A DNA stretch of 64,000 nt from Rhodococcoides kyotonense (GTDB lineage: Bacteria > Actinomycetota > Actinomycetes > Mycobacteriales > Mycobacteriaceae). Positions 18,081 to 27,776 of the stretch are shown one piece after another. The notes beneath the pieces were generated by a model. The model made no database searches, had not been told where the DNA came from, and saw only the letters and a program-made list of their open reading frames with translations. Made by a program: the position numbers and the translations under genes. The stretch spans positions 62,001 to 126,000 of the forward strand of contig NZ_LVHI01000040.1 in the NCBI RefSeq assembly GCF_001645385.1. Direction: 5' to 3'. Numbering within the stretch: the stretch's first letter is position 1; the number at the start of each line of letters is the position of its first letter.

Positions 18081-18183
18081 TCGTTCCGCTCCTCTACTGC
18101 GCTTTCGTTCCCTGCGACCCCCCGCTCGAGCCGCGGGACCCCGAAGGTTCAGTATGGCAACAGCAGATGTTCACGGACGAAGG

Positions 18184-18247
18184 GGCTCCGCCTCGTGCGC
18201 GGGAATGTATAGCCCGCTACACATTCCCGCGCACGTGGGGCGAAGCC
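18184..18247. terminator. Long hairpin ending the catabolic operon
   Basis: A perfect 14-base stem (GTGCGCGGGAATGT at 18195-18208 with its complement at 18221-18234) is extended outward by a mostly paired GC-rich stem, giving about 64 bases in all. It lies 3 bases after the stop of the minus-strand CoA-transferase gene. No U-run follows, so it may stop transcription or protect the 3' end of the mRNA. Confidence 0.6.
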
Positions 18248-18250
18248 GCA

Positions 18251-19441
18251 TCACACGACGCCGGACTTGTGCAACTTCTCGATCGAGTCGGCGTCACAAC
18301 CCAATTCGGCGAGCACCGCGTCGGTGTCCTCCCCGTGGGCGCGCCCGGTGTGCCGGATACTTCCGGGCGAACCGCCCATCCGCCACATCACGTTCTGCAT
18401 TCGGACCGGGCCGAGTTCGCGGTCCTCGACGGTGGTCACCATCCCGATCGCGTTGACCTGTGGATCGTCGAGCAATTCGCTCGGCTTGTAGACGGGGGCG
18501 ACCGCTGCGCCCGCCTTCTCGAACTCCGCCACCACTTCCTCGCGCGTGCGCTCTCCGATCCATCCGCCCACGTACTCGTCGAGCAGATCGGCGTGAGCCG
18601 CACGCTGACGGCCCGTCGCGAACCACGGTTCGTCGATCACCTCGGCATGACCCACCAACGTCAGCACACGCTCGGCAATCGAGTTGGCGCTCGTGGATAT
18701 CGCCAACCAATGGCCGTCGGACGTCTTGTACAAGTTCCTCGGTGCATTGTTGCTCGAACGGTTGCCCGTTCGCTCCTGGTCGATTCCCAATTGGTCCGCA
18801 TAGATGATGCCCGGTCCCACTGCAGCCATGATGGGGCTCAGCAGATCCAGATCGATGACCTGCCCCTTACCGCCGTTGTTCGTCCGATGCAGGAGTGCCA
18901 TCGAGACCGCCGACGAACCGGCGATGCCCGCCAGCGAGTCCGCCAGACCGAAGGCAGGCAACGTCGGTGGGCCGTCCGCGGCCCCGGTCAGATGCGCGAA
19001 TCCGCTCATCGATTCGACGAGGGTTCCGAAGGCCGGCCGCGTCGAGTACGGGCCGGTTTGCCCGAAACCTGTGACGCGCAACAGGATCAGACCGGGATTC
19101 TTCTCGGAGAGCACGTCGTAGCCGAGTCCCCAACGCTCGAGCGTTCCCGGCCGAAAGTTCTCGACGACGACGTCCGCCTCGGCTGCGAGCGATTCGAAGA
19201 TCTCGGCGCCTTGCTCGCTTCCGAGGTTCAACGTCATCGTCCGCTTGTTGCGGCTGATCATCGTCCACCAGAGCGGATGCCCGTCCTTGTCCAACCCGTG
19301 CCCACGCATACCGTCGGGCCGGGTCGGATGTTCGATCTTGATGACGTCGGCACCGAAGTCACCGAGGATCTGAGCGACGAGCGGACCGGCGAGGATCGTC
19401 GAGATGTCGAGGACCTTGATGCCCTCGAGCGGCCCGGTCAC
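18251..19441 (-). CDS. CaiB/BaiF family CoA-transferase
   Basis: A 396-residue class III CoA-transferase. LEGIKVLDISTILAGPLVAQ opens the fold, and GADVIKIEHPTRPD and VVVENFRPGTLERWGLGYD are family signatures. Asp168 in FGLADSLAG aligns with the catalytic Asp that forms the acyl anhydride in formyl-CoA transferase. It would activate a carboxylic or dicarboxylic acid by taking CoA from a donor thioester. GTG 19441 overlaps the amidohydrolase stop by 4 bases; the longer upstream frame is a shadow. It is the last gene of the nine-gene operon and probably activates the ring-opened product. Confidence 0.88.
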   Translation of the reverse strand: MTGPLEGIKVLDISTILAGPLVAQILGDFGADVIKIEHPTRPDGMRGHGLDKDGHPLWWTMISRNKRTMTLNLGSEQGAEIFESLAAEADVVVENFRPGTLERWGLGYDVLSEKNPGLILLRVTGFGQTGPYSTRPAFGTLVESMSGFAHLTGAADGPPTLPAFGLADSLAGIAGSSAVSMALLHRTNNGGKGQVIDLDLLSPIMAAVGPGIIYADQLGIDQERTGNRSSNNAPRNLYKTSDGHWLAISTSANSIAERVLTLVGHAEVIDEPWFATGRQRAAHADLLDEYVGGWIGERTREEVVAEFEKAGAAVAPVYKPSELLDDPQVNAIGMVTTVEDRELGPVRMQNVMWRMGGSPGSIRHTGRAHGEDTDAVLAELGCDADSIEKLHKSGVV

Positions 19442-20901
19442 TTGTACGGACGGTGCAGGTAGCGGCCGGCGGGCGCACCGGACACGGCACCGTCGGCGAG
19501 GACGCGCTGTCCGCGGACGAATGTGTCGGTGACCTTGGCTCCCAGTTCGAAGCCCTCGAACGGCGTGTACTCCTGCGTCGATTCCGAGTCTTCGGGACGC
19601 ACAGTCCAGGTGTGGTCGGGGTCGACGAGCGCGATGTCCGCATCCATACCGATCGCGATGTCGCCCTTGCCAGGAAGTCCGTAGCGCGACGCAGGGTTGA
19701 GCGACGTCAACTCCGCGATGCGTCGCCAGCTCAAGCCTCGTTTGCGGCCCTCGCTGACCAGGCCGGGCAGCAGGTATTCGGCGCCGCCGAATCCTGACTT
19801 CGCGGCGAAGATGTCTCCACGATCCTCGGCGAACTTCTTCTCGTCCTTGCAGCACGCGTGGTCACTGACGACCCAGTCGATGTCGCCTGCGATGAGGTGC
19901 TCCCACAACGCCTCGACGTCCTCGCGTGGGCGCAGCGGCGGGTTGACCTTCCCACCGAGTCCGTACGCGGTGTCGATGTCGGCCAGAAGGTGTCCGATCG
20001 TGACCTCACGACGGAAGTTCACGTGCGGAAACGCCTTTGCCATCCTCATCGCGGCAGTCAAAGCCTTGCGCGACGACAGGTGCAGCAGATTGATGTTGGG
20101 AAGCTGGGTCTCGTCGGCGAGGAAAGACGCGATCGTGACCGCGAGTCCCTCCGAGTGCGGCGGACGTGACGCACTGTAGGCAGCCAGACCCTGCAGGGTG
20201 CCTTCTTCTTCGACGATCTTCGTGTATGCACTCATGATCTCGGCCGTCTCGCAGTGCAGGGACAGCGAGATGTGATCTGCTTTGTCGCCCAGCTGTTCCC
20301 GGGCGGCCTGGATGCCACGCATGACGAACTCGAAGTGCGCCAGGTCGTAGCGCTCCCCTTCCGGCGTCATGAGGAATTCGCTCTGGTCGCTCGAACGCCC
20401 GTGCAGCCCGTGGCTGCCGTAGAACATGAAGATCTTGAACGACGTCACACCGTGATCGGTGATGAGCGAGGGGATTTCGGTGATGTGTTCCTTGGACATG
20501 GGCGCAAGGTGGTACGCGTAGTCGACGTAGGGCCTGCCCTCGGTTGCCTCGAGTACCGTCGGGAACACATCGGCGTAGGAACCACCCGTGTTCATGTAGT
20601 ACTGACCGGTGCGCATGTAGGACAGCGACGTCGTGACGCCACCCTGCACGCAGGCGCGTGACTCGGTTTCGGCATCGTCACCGAGGGAGTTGTAGATGCC
20701 CCAATGCTGGTGCGCGTCCACGACACCGGGGAATGCCACCTTCCCCGCCGCATCGATGACGGTGTCGGCTGCGTCGGCCGGAATGTTCGCTTCGATTCGG
20801 GTGAACTTGCCGTCTTCGATCAGCAGATCGAGGAATTCGCCGTCCTCGGGAGCATCCGCGCCCGGGCGTACGACGCGTGCATTGGTGATCAACGTGGACA
20901 T
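19438..20901 (-). CDS. Hydantoinase/dihydropyrimidinase-like cyclic amidohydrolase
   Basis: A 487-residue metal-dependent amidohydrolase of the dihydroorotase/hydantoinase/allantoinase group. A complete binuclear metal site is visible: His64 and His66 (VDAHQHWG), Lys156 (SFKIFMFYG, normally carboxylated), His216 (SLHCET), His274 (LLHLSS) and Asp347 (VSDHACC). It should open a cyclic amide, imide or ureide. HQHWG instead of the usual HVHF suggests a subgroup of its own. Its partners (racemase, importer, CoA-transferase) argue against a pure pyrimidine-salvage role. Confidence 0.85.
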   Translation of the reverse strand: MSTLITNARVVRPGADAPEDGEFLDLLIEDGKFTRIEANIPADAADTVIDAAGKVAFPGVVDAHQHWGIYNSLGDDAETESRACVQGGVTTSLSYMRTGQYYMNTGGSYADVFPTVLEATEGRPYVDYAYHLAPMSKEHITEIPSLITDHGVTSFKIFMFYGSHGLHGRSSDQSEFLMTPEGERYDLAHFEFVMRGIQAAREQLGDKADHISLSLHCETAEIMSAYTKIVEEEGTLQGLAAYSASRPPHSEGLAVTIASFLADETQLPNINLLHLSSRKALTAAMRMAKAFPHVNFRREVTIGHLLADIDTAYGLGGKVNPPLRPREDVEALWEHLIAGDIDWVVSDHACCKDEKKFAEDRGDIFAAKSGFGGAEYLLPGLVSEGRKRGLSWRRIAELTSLNPASRYGLPGKGDIAIGMDADIALVDPDHTWTVRPEDSESTQEYTPFEGFELGAKVTDTFVRGQRVLADGAVSGAPAGRYLHRPYK

Positions 20902-20930
20902 CGAGAGATCCTTTCGAAATGGGAGAAAAA

Positions 20931-22286
20931 TCAGATGAAACTAGCCGCGAGATAGGCAAGTCCGAGCGCCGGGAGCAGTCCGTTGCCCGCCAGGTACCCT
21001 GCTGCTCCGTGGCCTGAGATGCCGATCGCCGCGCCACCGGACGCGAACAAACCGTCGATCGGCCGGTCGTCGGCACGCAGCACTCGTGCGTGTTCGTCGA
21101 CCACGAGCCCACCTTGCGTATGGAACAGCGCAGGCACGATCTTGATGGCTGCGTACGGCGCACCCAGGACGTGCTCGAACGATGTGCGCCCGAACGGATC
21201 CCGCTCTTCTCCTCGCGCGTACCCCCGCACCGCCGCCAGTTCCTGTTCGACGGCATCGCGCGGCAAGCCTGTTGCGTCGGCGAGTTCGGCCGAGCTGTCG
21301 GCCCACGTCGCCGCGCCGGACTCCACGGTCTGACGAAAGTCGGTGAACGCCAGACACTTGTCGTAGATGGGGCGGTCGATGACGATCCAGCCCTCGGATT
21401 CACGTTGCGCTGCGAGACGAGCCGCATACTCGGAGTAGCCCGTGGTTTCGTCGCCGAAGCGGCGCCCGTCGAGATCGAGAACGATACCGCCGTGCATCAC
21501 GGTTGCCCACCCGACGAGCGTCGTCGCCTTCTTCGACAACGCCGCGTGTCCCTGGTAGGCGTCGAGGTATTTCGATTTCGCGCCGAGGCGTGCACCGATG
21601 GTCAGCGCATCACCGGCCGAGTACTCACTGCCGTGGTACCGAGCCGCCGAGATTTCCGGAATGTGCTCGGACACCATGTCGGTGTTCGCGCCGTATCCGT
21701 TGGTGGCCAACAGAACTGCTCGCGTGGGAATCGATTCCGTCGTGCCGTCGGGAAGGGTCACGGTGGCTCCGTTCACCGCGCCGTCGACGTCGATGGAAAT
21801 GTCCGTGAGCCGCGCAGGCACGAGTATGTCGATGCGCGGCTCGGCGTTCGCTGCACGGACGAGGTAGTCGAGCAGAATGCTGCCGTGCCTCCCCTCCACC
21901 GTGTGGCATCGGAAGCTCGAATGTCCTGGGTAGGCAAATTCGGTGACCAGCTCGAGCGGAATGCGTAGATGGTCGGCGAGCCACTCGACCAAGGGGGCGC
22001 TGACGTCGGCCAGTGCTGCAGTCAGTCGCTCGTCGGCGGTGCCCTTCGTCTTCCGCATCACGTCGTCGACGAAATTCTGCGGCGTGTCGCCGATTCGCGC
22101 ATCGCGTTGCCAACGCGAGCCTGCACCCGGGATCATCGCCGTCGACATCGCAGTGTTGTTGCCGCGCTTGAAGTGTTCGCTCGCTTCGACGACGACAACA
22201 TCCAAGCCACGCTCGGCCGCGCGCAGAGCGGCGACCAGACCGCCGCCGGCACCGGCCACGACGAGGTCGGGTCCGTTCTCGCTCAT
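20931..22286 (-). CDS. FAD-dependent dehydrogenase, fumarate reductase/ketosteroid dehydrogenase superfamily
   Basis: A 451-residue flavoprotein. VVAGAGGGLVAALRAAERGLDVVVVEAS is the N-terminal FAD site, and LFASGGAAIGISGHGAAGYLAGNGLLPALGL is the C-terminal flavin segment of the FAD_binding_2 family (fumarate reductase flavoprotein, 3-ketosteroid delta-1-dehydrogenase). Members introduce or reduce an alpha,beta double bond next to a carbonyl. The start is ATG 22286, overlapping the racemase stop (ATGA). In this operon it may desaturate the ring or the opened acid. The substrate is unknown. Confidence 0.8.
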   Translation of the reverse strand: MSENGPDLVVAGAGGGLVAALRAAERGLDVVVVEASEHFKRGNNTAMSTAMIPGAGSRWQRDARIGDTPQNFVDDVMRKTKGTADERLTAALADVSAPLVEWLADHLRIPLELVTEFAYPGHSSFRCHTVEGRHGSILLDYLVRAANAEPRIDILVPARLTDISIDVDGAVNGATVTLPDGTTESIPTRAVLLATNGYGANTDMVSEHIPEISAARYHGSEYSAGDALTIGARLGAKSKYLDAYQGHAALSKKATTLVGWATVMHGGIVLDLDGRRFGDETTGYSEYAARLAAQRESEGWIVIDRPIYDKCLAFTDFRQTVESGAATWADSSAELADATGLPRDAVEQELAAVRGYARGEERDPFGRTSFEHVLGAPYAAIKIVPALFHTQGGLVVDEHARVLRADDRPIDGLFASGGAAIGISGHGAAGYLAGNGLLPALGLAYLAASFI

Positions 22287-22915
22287 GCGACCGACTCGAG
22301 TTCCGAGCTCAGCCCCAGAAGACGCAATGCGGTCGCCGTCGGGTCCACGACGAGCGGCTGCCGCGGAGGGTCGACGAGTTCGACGGCCGAACACGCGTTG
22401 ATCGCCACCGAGCAGGTCAGCCCACGTGCGTGCTCGATGACCGCGTCACCCCACGCGGCCGTATCCGCGATGTCGTGGACGTCCAAGCCGAGTACCTGGG
22501 TCGGATCCGCGTCCAGGCGGTAGAACGCCAGTCGCCGGTCGAGCTCGGCGGCGATCGCCGCGTTTCGGGCCAGCGCACCGAGGCGCTGTCCCTGAGACGC
22601 GTAGAACGAGGCGGTCAGACGCGACAAGCCGTAGAGCGGCACAGCGAAGTCCTCCGCTTGCTCGGCACACGGATCGAGAACGCAGTCGGGAAGGAACCCG
22701 TCGAATCCCGTCGGATCGACTGCGCGGAACGCCTCTGTCAGAACGTCTTCCGACGCCCTGATGTTGGCTTCGGTGTTCAGCGCCAACGGTGCAACCGAAC
22801 CGATGTTGCGCAGCTCGACGGTGACCGACGTCGGCGCCAAGTGGTCGTACCGTTCCTGACGGCGACGCAGTTCGGCTGCGTCGACGTCGATCGGCGTGAA
22901 AGCCAGAAGGTGCAT
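22283..22915 (-). CDS. Asp/Glu/hydantoin racemase family protein
   Basis: A 210-residue protein with Cys78 and Cys83 (LPDCVLDPCAEQ) in the first half and Cys175 (INACSAVEL) in the second, the paired-cysteine layout of hydantoin racemase, Asp/Glu racemase and maleate isomerase. The central VPLYGLSRL fits as well. It may invert the alpha carbon of a ring substrate so that a stereospecific hydrolase can use both enantiomers, or isomerise a cis-dicarboxylate. It lies between the ABC importer and the dehydrogenase in one operon. Confidence 0.72.
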   Translation of the reverse strand: MHLLAFTPIDVDAAELRRRQERYDHLAPTSVTVELRNIGSVAPLALNTEANIRASEDVLTEAFRAVDPTGFDGFLPDCVLDPCAEQAEDFAVPLYGLSRLTASFYASQGQRLGALARNAAIAAELDRRLAFYRLDADPTQVLGLDVHDIADTAAWGDAVIEHARGLTCSVAINACSAVELVDPPRQPLVVDPTATALRLLGLSSELESVA

Positions 22916-22926
22916 GTACAGAACTC

Positions 22927-23631
22927 CTAAATGCCGAGATATGCCGCTTTGACGCGGTCGTCGTGGGCAAGCTCGGTCCCGCTGCCGGTCAGCACGATGG
23001 AACCGCTTTCGATGACGTAGGCGCGGTCGGAGATTTCGAGAGCCTGAGCCGCGTTCTGTTCCACGATCAGAACGGTGACGCCGGTGCCACGGATGCGCAC
23101 GATGGCCTCGAGGACCTGCGCCGCCAGTTTGGGTGCAAGCCCGACGGACGGTTCGTCGAGGGTGAGCACGCGCGGCCGCGCCATCATCGCTCGTCCGATC
23201 GCGAGCATCTGCTGCTGCCCGCCCGACATCGTGTCCGCCCGCTGCCCCCGTCGCTCCGCGAGAATCGGAAACAGATCGAACACCTGGTCCAAGGATTCCT
23301 TCACGGAGCTGCGCTTCTGCGTGTAGGCACCCATCTCGAGATTCTCGAACACGGGGAGGCTGCCGAACAGCGCGCGGTCCTGCGCGACGTGCACCAAACC
23401 TTCCCGGACGATGCGGTCCGCACGCATTCCTTGAATCGGATTACCGTCCAACAGGATTCGTCCACCACTGGGCGAGACCAGCCCGGACAGCGCACGCAGT
23501 GTCGTCGTCTTGCCAGCGCCGTTCGCGCCGATCAACGAGACGATTTCGTTGCGTGCGATGGACATCGTCAGTCCGTGCAGGATCTCGAGCCGTCGATAGC
23601 CGGCGTGCAGGTCGTCGATCTCCAACATCAT
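22927..23631 (-). CDS. livF: Branched-chain-type ABC transporter ATP-binding protein
   Basis: A 234-residue ATPase with Walker A GANGAGKTT, signature MSGGQQQ, Walker B VLTLDEPS and the VEQN switch, the LivF pattern. It powers import through the adjacent permeases. Start ATG 23631 overlaps the livG stop; a second ATG follows immediately at 23628. In this operon the substrate is more likely the cyclic amide or acid that the downstream enzymes handle than leucine. Confidence 0.88.
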   Translation of the reverse strand: MMLEIDDLHAGYRRLEILHGLTMSIARNEIVSLIGANGAGKTTTLRALSGLVSPSGGRILLDGNPIQGMRADRIVREGLVHVAQDRALFGSLPVFENLEMGAYTQKRSSVKESLDQVFDLFPILAERRGQRADTMSGGQQQMLAIGRAMMARPRVLTLDEPSVGLAPKLAAQVLEAIVRIRGTGVTVLIVEQNAAQALEISDRAYVIESGSIVLTGSGTELAHDDRVKAAYLGI

Positions 23632-24350
23632 GCGGGTGCCTCCTCGCCGAGATAGGCCTCGATGACACGACTGTCCTCGATGACCGTCCGCGGTTCCCCG
23701 GACAGGAGCACCGCGCCTTCGTGCATGACGACCAATCGTTCGGACAGCGCCATCACTGCCGCCATGATGTGCTCGACGAACAGAACTGTCTGTCCTTGAC
23801 CGTGCAGGGTTCGCAGCAGATCGATCATCGGTGCGCGTTCTGCGGGAACAAGTCCCGCGAGCACCTCGTCGAGCAGAACGACACGCGGTTCCATCGCCAA
23901 TGCGCGCGCAAGTTCCAGACGCTTGAGGCCTGCTGTCGACATCGTCGACACCTTGCCTCCTACCTGATCCGACAGCTGAACGCGGTCGAGCACCTCGAGT
24001 GCGTGCGCGCGAGCGTCCTTCCGCGAGCGACGTTTGGTGAGCGCCGCGATGGTGACGTTCTCGAGTACCGACATCGACTCGAACGGACGCATCAGCTGAA
24101 AGGTACGCACGAGGCCATGACGCGCGATCTTGTCGGCGGACCACCCGGTGATGTCGGTGCCGTCGAAGATCACGCGGCCCTCGGTGGGACGCTGCTCGCC
24201 GGACAGCAACGAGAACAGTGTCGTCTTGCCCGCGCCGTTCGGTCCGATGATTCCGAGGAATTCGTGTTCGGCCACGTCGAGCGTCACATCACGCACCGCG
24301 TGAATACCCGAGAACGATTTGCTCAGTCCCTCGATGCTCAACAGGCTCAC
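23628..24350 (-). CDS. livG: Branched-chain-type ABC transporter ATP-binding protein
   Basis: A 240-residue ATPase with Walker A GPNGAGKTT and Walker B VVLLDEVLAGL. The signature reads STAGLKRLELARAL, a variant of LSGGQ seen in some branched-chain-type transporters. GTG 24350 overlaps the livM stop (GTGA) and is preferred over GTG 24359. It pairs with LivF on the two permeases. Confidence 0.88.
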   Translation of the reverse strand: MSLLSIEGLSKSFSGIHAVRDVTLDVAEHEFLGIIGPNGAGKTTLFSLLSGEQRPTEGRVIFDGTDITGWSADKIARHGLVRTFQLMRPFESMSVLENVTIAALTKRRSRKDARAHALEVLDRVQLSDQVGGKVSTMSTAGLKRLELARALAMEPRVVLLDEVLAGLVPAERAPMIDLLRTLHGQGQTVLFVEHIMAAVMALSERLVVMHEGAVLLSGEPRTVIEDSRVIEAYLGEEAPA

Positions 24351-25390
24351 CGGAACCACCTCTCACGGATCGTGCCGAAGATTCCCTTCGGAAGGAAGAT
24401 GACGATGAGAATCAGGATGATCGAGTAGGTCGCGACGTCGAGACCGATCGTGCCTCCGAGGAAGTCGAGAAAGGCAGGTGGGTTCCGCATGAAATCGTTG
24501 ATCACCTCGGACAGCGGTCCGATGACGGCCGCCCCGAGGACGGGGCCCCAGATGGTTCCGATTCCACCGATGACGGCCGGGACGATGGCCTCGACCGACA
24601 CTGCCGAACCGAATGCCTGCTCCGGCCCGACGAAGAAGTAGTACTGGGTGTAATACACGCCGGCCACAGCCGTGAGTGCACAACTCGCAGCCACTGCGAT
24701 CAATCGGTACTTCATGGTGTCGATGCCCAGAGATGCTGCAGCTGTTGCGTCGTCACGCACCGCCTGGACGAATTGTCCAGGCCGAGAACGCACGTAGAAG
24801 ATCGTTCCGAGCACCGCCAGGGTCAGAATCACGAGCGGAATCCAGATGTAATTGGGGCTGCCTTTCTCGAACTGCAGCATCCACCACGAATCGCGCGGCA
24901 GGATAGGCACGTTGAAGCCCTCGGTCTTGTGAAAGACCTCCAAATTCTGCACCAGGAGCAAGAACATCTGCGCGAAAGCGAAGGTCGCCAACGCGAAATA
25001 CGATCCAGCGAGCCGATATCGGAGACACAGATAGGCCAACAGTGTGCCGACGGTCGCTGCGATGATCGCCGCCAACACCATGGAAATCCACGGCGAGATG
25101 CCGTGATCGACGAGAAGGTAGGCGCCGGTGTACGCCCCGATTCCGAAGAACGCGGCGTGACCGAAGCTGAACATGCCGCCGAAACCACTCATGATGTTCC
25201 AAGCGACCGCCATGATGCCGAAGATCAGCGTGCGCACAGCGACTGTCTGCGCTTGTTCGCCCAGTGCGAGAGGAAGAAGCGCGACGAGAACGAATACCAC
25301 TGCGAGCGTGAGCAATTGGCGGCGCAGCCACGTGTCCTTCAGTCGCGAATCCTCGGACACCGGTGTCGGTGCTGTCACGGTTGCGGTCAT
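24347..25390 (-). CDS. livM: Branched-chain-type ABC transporter permease
   Basis: A 347-residue membrane protein with about eight to ten hydrophobic segments. MSGFGGMFSFGHAAFFGIGAYTGAY and the GGIGTIWGPVLGA loop are LivM/BPD_transp_2 hallmarks. It forms the translocation pore with LivH. It overlaps livH by 4 bases and livG by 4 bases. Confidence 0.88.
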   Translation of the reverse strand: MTATVTAPTPVSEDSRLKDTWLRRQLLTLAVVFVLVALLPLALGEQAQTVAVRTLIFGIMAVAWNIMSGFGGMFSFGHAAFFGIGAYTGAYLLVDHGISPWISMVLAAIIAATVGTLLAYLCLRYRLAGSYFALATFAFAQMFLLLVQNLEVFHKTEGFNVPILPRDSWWMLQFEKGSPNYIWIPLVILTLAVLGTIFYVRSRPGQFVQAVRDDATAAASLGIDTMKYRLIAVAASCALTAVAGVYYTQYYFFVGPEQAFGSAVSVEAIVPAVIGGIGTIWGPVLGAAVIGPLSEVINDFMRNPPAFLDFLGGTIGLDVATYSIILILIVIFLPKGIFGTIRERWFR

Positions 25391-26379
25391 CGGCGAGCTC
25401 CGTACAGTCCTTCGGGCTTGAGAAACAGAACGAGAATGAACACAGCGAACACGAGAATGAGCGAGCCGGTGCCAGGTAGGTACAGCGCGCCGACCGTCTG
25501 CACGAGTCCGATCACCAGACCACCGACCACGGCGCCGACGACGCTTCCGAGGCCACCGAGAACGACGATGACGAACGCAAGGATCGTGAATTGCTCACCC
25601 ACCGAGGGCGTGAGGCTGGTGAACGGGGTCATCAGTCCCCCGGCCACCGCCACGCACGCCGCACCGATACCGAAAGTGAGCGCGTAGACGCGTCCGATGT
25701 CGACTCCGACGAGCTTCGCGCCCTCCGAATTCGACGCCACTGCACGAATCGACAAGCCGAGCGGCGTGCGCCTCAGCACGGCAGTCAACGCGAACGCGAC
25801 GAGAGCGGCGCCGACGAATGCGATCACGCGGGGCCACGACGCGACGGCGCCCAGAACGGACAGCGAACCGTCGACCGGCGCCTGGACCGACTGCGGCCGG
25901 CCACCGAAGATCATCAGCAGGACGTTGATGATCAGCAACGACAAGCCGAGGGTGACGAGCAGCGGACCGTCGTGGCTCCCGCTGACCGTGAGCTTGGTCA
26001 GCAATGCCGCCTGAACGATCATGCCGAACACGAACATCAGAGGTACCGCGATGATCGTCGCGAGGTAGACGGGCAATCCTGCGGTCGACAGCGCATAGAC
26101 GACGTACATGGCCATGGTCAACATGGCGCCTTGAGCGAAATTGACGATTCCGAGCACACCGAAGATCAGAGTCAGACCGACCGAGATCAGGGCGTACACG
26201 CCACCCAACAGCAGTCCCGACACGACGGATTGGGTGACCAGTCCTTGGTCCTTACCGCCGACCGAGTAGATGACGGCCATGATGACGACGATCGCGCCTG
26301 CTACCGCAACCCCCGGGCTACGTCCCGAGATGCCACGGAGACCTTTTGTCGTGGACACCGCCTGGGACGCAGCGGTCAC
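25387..26379 (-). CDS. livH: Branched-chain-type ABC transporter permease
   Basis: A 330-residue permease. GGVYALISVGLTLIFGVLGIVNFAQGAMLTM is the LivH N-terminal pattern and GGLGSVVGAVVGGLVIG the conserved coupling region. It partners LivM. Its start overlaps the substrate-binding-protein stop (ATGA), so import and catabolic genes are translated together. Confidence 0.88.
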   Translation of the reverse strand: MTAASQAVSTTKGLRGISGRSPGVAVAGAIVVIMAVIYSVGGKDQGLVTQSVVSGLLLGGVYALISVGLTLIFGVLGIVNFAQGAMLTMAMYVVYALSTAGLPVYLATIIAVPLMFVFGMIVQAALLTKLTVSGSHDGPLLVTLGLSLLIINVLLMIFGGRPQSVQAPVDGSLSVLGAVASWPRVIAFVGAALVAFALTAVLRRTPLGLSIRAVASNSEGAKLVGVDIGRVYALTFGIGAACVAVAGGLMTPFTSLTPSVGEQFTILAFVIVVLGGLGSVVGAVVGGLVIGLVQTVGALYLPGTGSLILVFAVFILVLFLKPEGLYGARR

Positions 26380-27596
26380 TGTCCGGCTCCGGCGGGGAAC
26401 TGGAGTGCGTCGGTTGCGAATTCCTCGGGGAACACCTGCAGAACAGAGCCATCGCGAACCTGGGTCACGATGACGGTCGCGTTCTTGTTCTGCCCGGTCT
26501 CGTCGAACTCGATGGGACCGGCGAACGCCAACAGCGGATCGTCGATCGACACTCCGGCAATGGCTTCGCGCAGAGCTTCCGGATCGCTGTCGGCGCCGCT
26601 GTTCAGGCCTTCCGCGACGACCTCGACTGCCTGGTAGGACAACATCGCTGCCGTTTCCATCGGGCGGCCGAACTGCTGCTCGAAGCGGGCACGGATTTCA
26701 TTGGTGCGCTCGCTCGTCGCGTCGTAGTGGTAGTTGGCGCTCAGCACGCCTTGTCCCGCAGCTCCTGCGTCTGCCGGGAACGAACTGTCGTCGAATCCGC
26801 CGTTGGCAATACCGTACAGGCCTTTGACATTCAGGCCGAGCTGGTCGACTGCGCGCGCGATCAGCAGCGAATCCGGGTAGTAGCCAGTTGCGACGATGAC
26901 GTCGGGGTTGCTCACCGCAGCTTCGCGAACCTGGGTGGTCGCATCGGAGAAATTCGTTGCAGGATAGGTGATTTCCTGCACCGACGAGATACCTTGGGCT
27001 GCCGCCTCGGCCTCGAACGCGTCGAAGACGCTGTCTCCGAACGAACCTTCGATGTGGAGATAGGACACCTTGTCGATGGGCTGACCGGTCCGACTCTCGA
27101 TGGCAGCCAACGCCCGTGCGCCGTCGGTTCCCATGCTCGACGCGTTCGGCTGGATACGGAAGGTGTACTGGTATCCCTGATCGAGAATCTTGTCGTCGAC
27201 AGCGACGTCGATGACGAAGGGCACGCGAGACCGCTCGGCCACCGACGCGACATTCTGCGTGACGTCGCTCTGGTACGTCCCGATCAATGCGACTGCACCG
27301 TCGTCTATGAGACGCTGCGCCTCACTCTGACCGACCTCGGCCTTGCCCTGGCTGTCACCGGATACGAGTTCGAGCTGTCGGCCGTCGAGGGCTGCGATGC
27401 CGCCCGCAGCGTTGATGTCCGCAACAGCAAGAGCGGCACCGTCGTTCATCAAACCACCGACACCGGCGAGTGCGCCGGTAGTGGGGTGCACCGAACCGAT
27501 CTTGATCGCCCCCGAGTCGTCGCCACCGGAGGACGAGCCGCATGCTGCCGCGCTCATCACCACGGCGGCCGTCAGCACGCCTACGAGCTTCTTCAT
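26376..27596 (-). CDS. ABC transporter substrate-binding lipoprotein, LivK type
   Basis: A 406-residue exported lipoprotein: MKKLVGVLTAAVVMSAAAC gives a signal peptide with Cys19 as the lipidated residue. The mature part has the periplasmic-binding-protein type 1 fold (IKIGSVHPTTGALAGVGG, ALIGTYQSDV). It binds the substrate outside the membrane and delivers it to LivHM. ATG 27596 follows an AAAGG ribosome site; the longer open frame lacks one. It is the promoter-proximal gene of the nine-gene operon, with a candidate IclR site about 63 bases upstream. Confidence 0.88.
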   Translation of the reverse strand: MKKLVGVLTAAVVMSAAACGSSSGGDDSGAIKIGSVHPTTGALAGVGGLMNDGAALAVADINAAGGIAALDGRQLELVSGDSQGKAEVGQSEAQRLIDDGAVALIGTYQSDVTQNVASVAERSRVPFVIDVAVDDKILDQGYQYTFRIQPNASSMGTDGARALAAIESRTGQPIDKVSYLHIEGSFGDSVFDAFEAEAAAQGISSVQEITYPATNFSDATTQVREAAVSNPDVIVATGYYPDSLLIARAVDQLGLNVKGLYGIANGGFDDSSFPADAGAAGQGVLSANYHYDATSERTNEIRARFEQQFGRPMETAAMLSYQAVEVVAEGLNSGADSDPEALREAIAGVSIDDPLLAFAGPIEFDETGQNKNATVIVTQVRDGSVLQVFPEEFATDALQFPAGAGQ

Positions 27597-27659
27597 TGTC
27601 GAGTCTGCCTTTCGCGCCCACTTGGCACCGAGTCGAATCATTCTTTTCGACGCTCCTAG

Positions 27660-27669
27660 CGTTCCGCTG
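27660..27669 (+). promoter_or_regulatory. Candidate IclR operator, site A
   Basis: The 10-base word CGTTCCGCTG occurs here, 64 bases before the start of the substrate-binding-protein gene. The same word is present at sites B and C in this island. Binding by the neighbouring IclR protein is inferred from position only. Confidence 0.45.
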
Positions 27670-27776
27670 AGCGCACCAGTTGAATGAAGAACATTCCTTC
27701 TGACGACGAGTATGACACGGGACACGTGGATGCAACAGGTCGTTTCGTGACTTTCTTGTAAACCAGATGGTTCGCC

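Noticed and set aside
18071-19462. 463-residue plus-strand frame over the CoA-transferase gene
   Set aside because: Low-complexity Arg/Val/Asp composition, no family motif, and it crosses a strong hairpin; a shadow.
26346-27659. 437-residue plus-strand frame opposite the binding-protein gene
   Set aside because: The opposite strand has a signal peptide, lipobox and a binding-protein fold; this frame is its shadow.
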